From Nocardia amamiensis NBRC 102102 (GTDB lineage: Bacteria > Actinomycetota > Actinomycetes > Mycobacteriales > Mycobacteriaceae): a stretch of 64,000 bases of DNA. The notes under the pieces were generated by a model. It saw only the letters and a program-made list of their open reading frames with translations. It did not search any database and was not told where the DNA came from. Below, piece after piece: positions 63,345 to 64,000 of the stretch. The DNA is taken from NCBI RefSeq assembly GCF_001612745.1, contig NZ_BDBA01000032.1, forward strand, positions 1 through 64,000. The letters run 5' to 3'. Both the position numbers and the translations under genes were made by a program. How positions within the stretch are numbered: the first letter of the stretch is position 1; each line of letters begins with the position of its first letter.

Positions 63345-64000
63345 TCAGCTGGGCAGATGGCGGGTGGCCGGGACGATGCGCTGACCCGCGCGCACTCGCC
63401 GGACGAGTTCGCGGACTGCAGGGAACCAGAGCAGGGTGAGGACCGTCAGCGCGAGCGCGTGCCAGGGCATCCGCCACCACCATTGGACCACCGGCGGGAA
63501 CGATGTTGTGGTGGTGGCGAGCGGTACGGCGAAGGACCAGGCCAGGAAGGCATCGCCGACTGGGAGAGCACCGAAGGCGTAGCGTTTGGAATTGCCGAGA
63601 GTGACTGGTACGCCGAGGCTTTCGCCGAGGCCGGTGAGTGGACCGGCGAGGGAACGATCGCCGTGCACTCGGGCCGCGCCGATGGCGACCACCGTCGCCG
63701 AGGCGCTGACCCCGAGAACGAGTGGCCCGGAATCCACATCGCCCGCGCCGTTCTGGCCGTGCGGATACTCCCGCACTCCCGGCAGGCCGAGCGGGGTATC
63801 GACGAATAGTCGGCGGAATGCGCTGTACTGCTCTCCCGCCCATGCGGCGTCTATCTCGGGCAGGAAACGCTGGATCACCGATTGTGACGAGCCACGCGCA
63901 CCCTCCACCAGGGGTGCCGCTTGGTGCGGCAGTAGACCGGTCGCCGGGTCCAGGTGCCGGCGAGCCGACGTCAGCCATTCGGCGATCACCGGCTCGAAAC
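63345..64000 (-). CDS. membrane-anchored protein of unknown function, N-terminus outside window
   Basis: Minus-strand frame open from the window edge to a stop at 63345; only the C-terminal 217 or so residues are visible. The stretch FVDTPLGLPGVREYP, then GDVDSGPLVLGVSAS suggests an alpha/alpha-toroid-like soluble domain. It is followed by a hydrophobic region (about AFLAWSFAVPLATT) and one clear transmembrane helix before a basic tail (VRRVRAGQR). I do not recognise the family. It is convergent with the P450 gene, 10 bp apart, and probably lies outside the polyketide cluster. Confidence 0.6.
   Translation of the reverse strand, partial: FEPVIAEWLTSARRHLDPATGLLPHQAAPLVEGARGSSQSVIQRFLPEIDAAWAGEQYSAFRRLFVDTPLGLPGVREYPHGQNGAGDVDSGPLVLGVSASATVVAIGAARVHGDRSLAGPLTGLGESLGVPVTLGNSKRYAFGALPVGDAFLAWSFAVPLATTTTSFPPVVQWWWRMPWHALALTVLTLLWFPAVRELVRRVRAGQRIVPATRHLPS

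Overview
The window is high-GC actinobacterial DNA, most probably from Nocardia. The codon usage, the GTGA/ATGA coupled starts and above all the large polyketide cluster point that way. It falls into two blocks that meet at a tRNA-Leu gene near 12.8 kb.

Left block (about 1-12.8 kb) reads as an accessory island. A near-complete IS3-family insertion sequence (2-1285) sits just downstream of a leftward-transcribed type I-B-like CRISPR-Cas operon in the order cas6, second cas6, cas8 (Cst1-like), cas7 (Cst2/DevR-like), cas5, cas3. Upstream of the operon lies a CRISPR array of eight 30-nt repeats (9056-9547). The second cas6 copy is frameshifted, and no cas1, cas2 or cas4 is present in the window. 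About 1.3 kb without a recognisable gene follows. Then come a small conserved-looking ORF and a large serine recombinase whose last codons lie inside the 3' end of tRNA-Leu(GAG). This suggests an integrative element inserted at that tRNA and carrying the CRISPR-Cas locus.

Right block (12.9-64 kb) is chromosomal-looking. An imine-reductase-type oxidoreductase is divergent from an HxlR-family regulator, and their shared promoter carries a TACTAGTTGGT-like motif that recurs in the leader of the polyketide operon. Then follows a polyketide gene cluster of about 49 kb: two giant synthase genes (about 7,300 and 4,371 residues; eight KS domains), a trans-acting AT fused to a thioesterase, deoxysugar genes (cupin, three SDRs of which two are GDP-mannose-4,6-dehydratase-like, a C-methyltransferase, a MycE-like O-methyltransferase), a GT1 glycosyltransferase, a polyprenol-phosphate sugar synthase plus GT87-type membrane glycosyltransferase, a flavin monooxygenase and a cytochrome P450. 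The window ends inside an unrelated membrane-anchored protein gene.

The synthase layout is mixed cis/trans-AT, with module 5 split across the two proteins, a terminal thioester reductase, and domain content alkene x3, alcohol, alkene (split module), then three unreduced modules with one C-methyltransferase. It matches what I know of the nocardiosis-associated polyketide (NOCAP) synthase from clinical Nocardia. If the split module acts three times, as published for NOCAP, the domains predict a C22 chain: a methylated resorcylaldehyde with a 15-carbon tail bearing two trienes separated by a carbinol. Identity with NOCAP is an inference from architecture and was not checked by alignment. The tailoring genes imply glycosylation, sugar C- and O-methylation, oxidation, and possibly a second sugar added outside the membrane.
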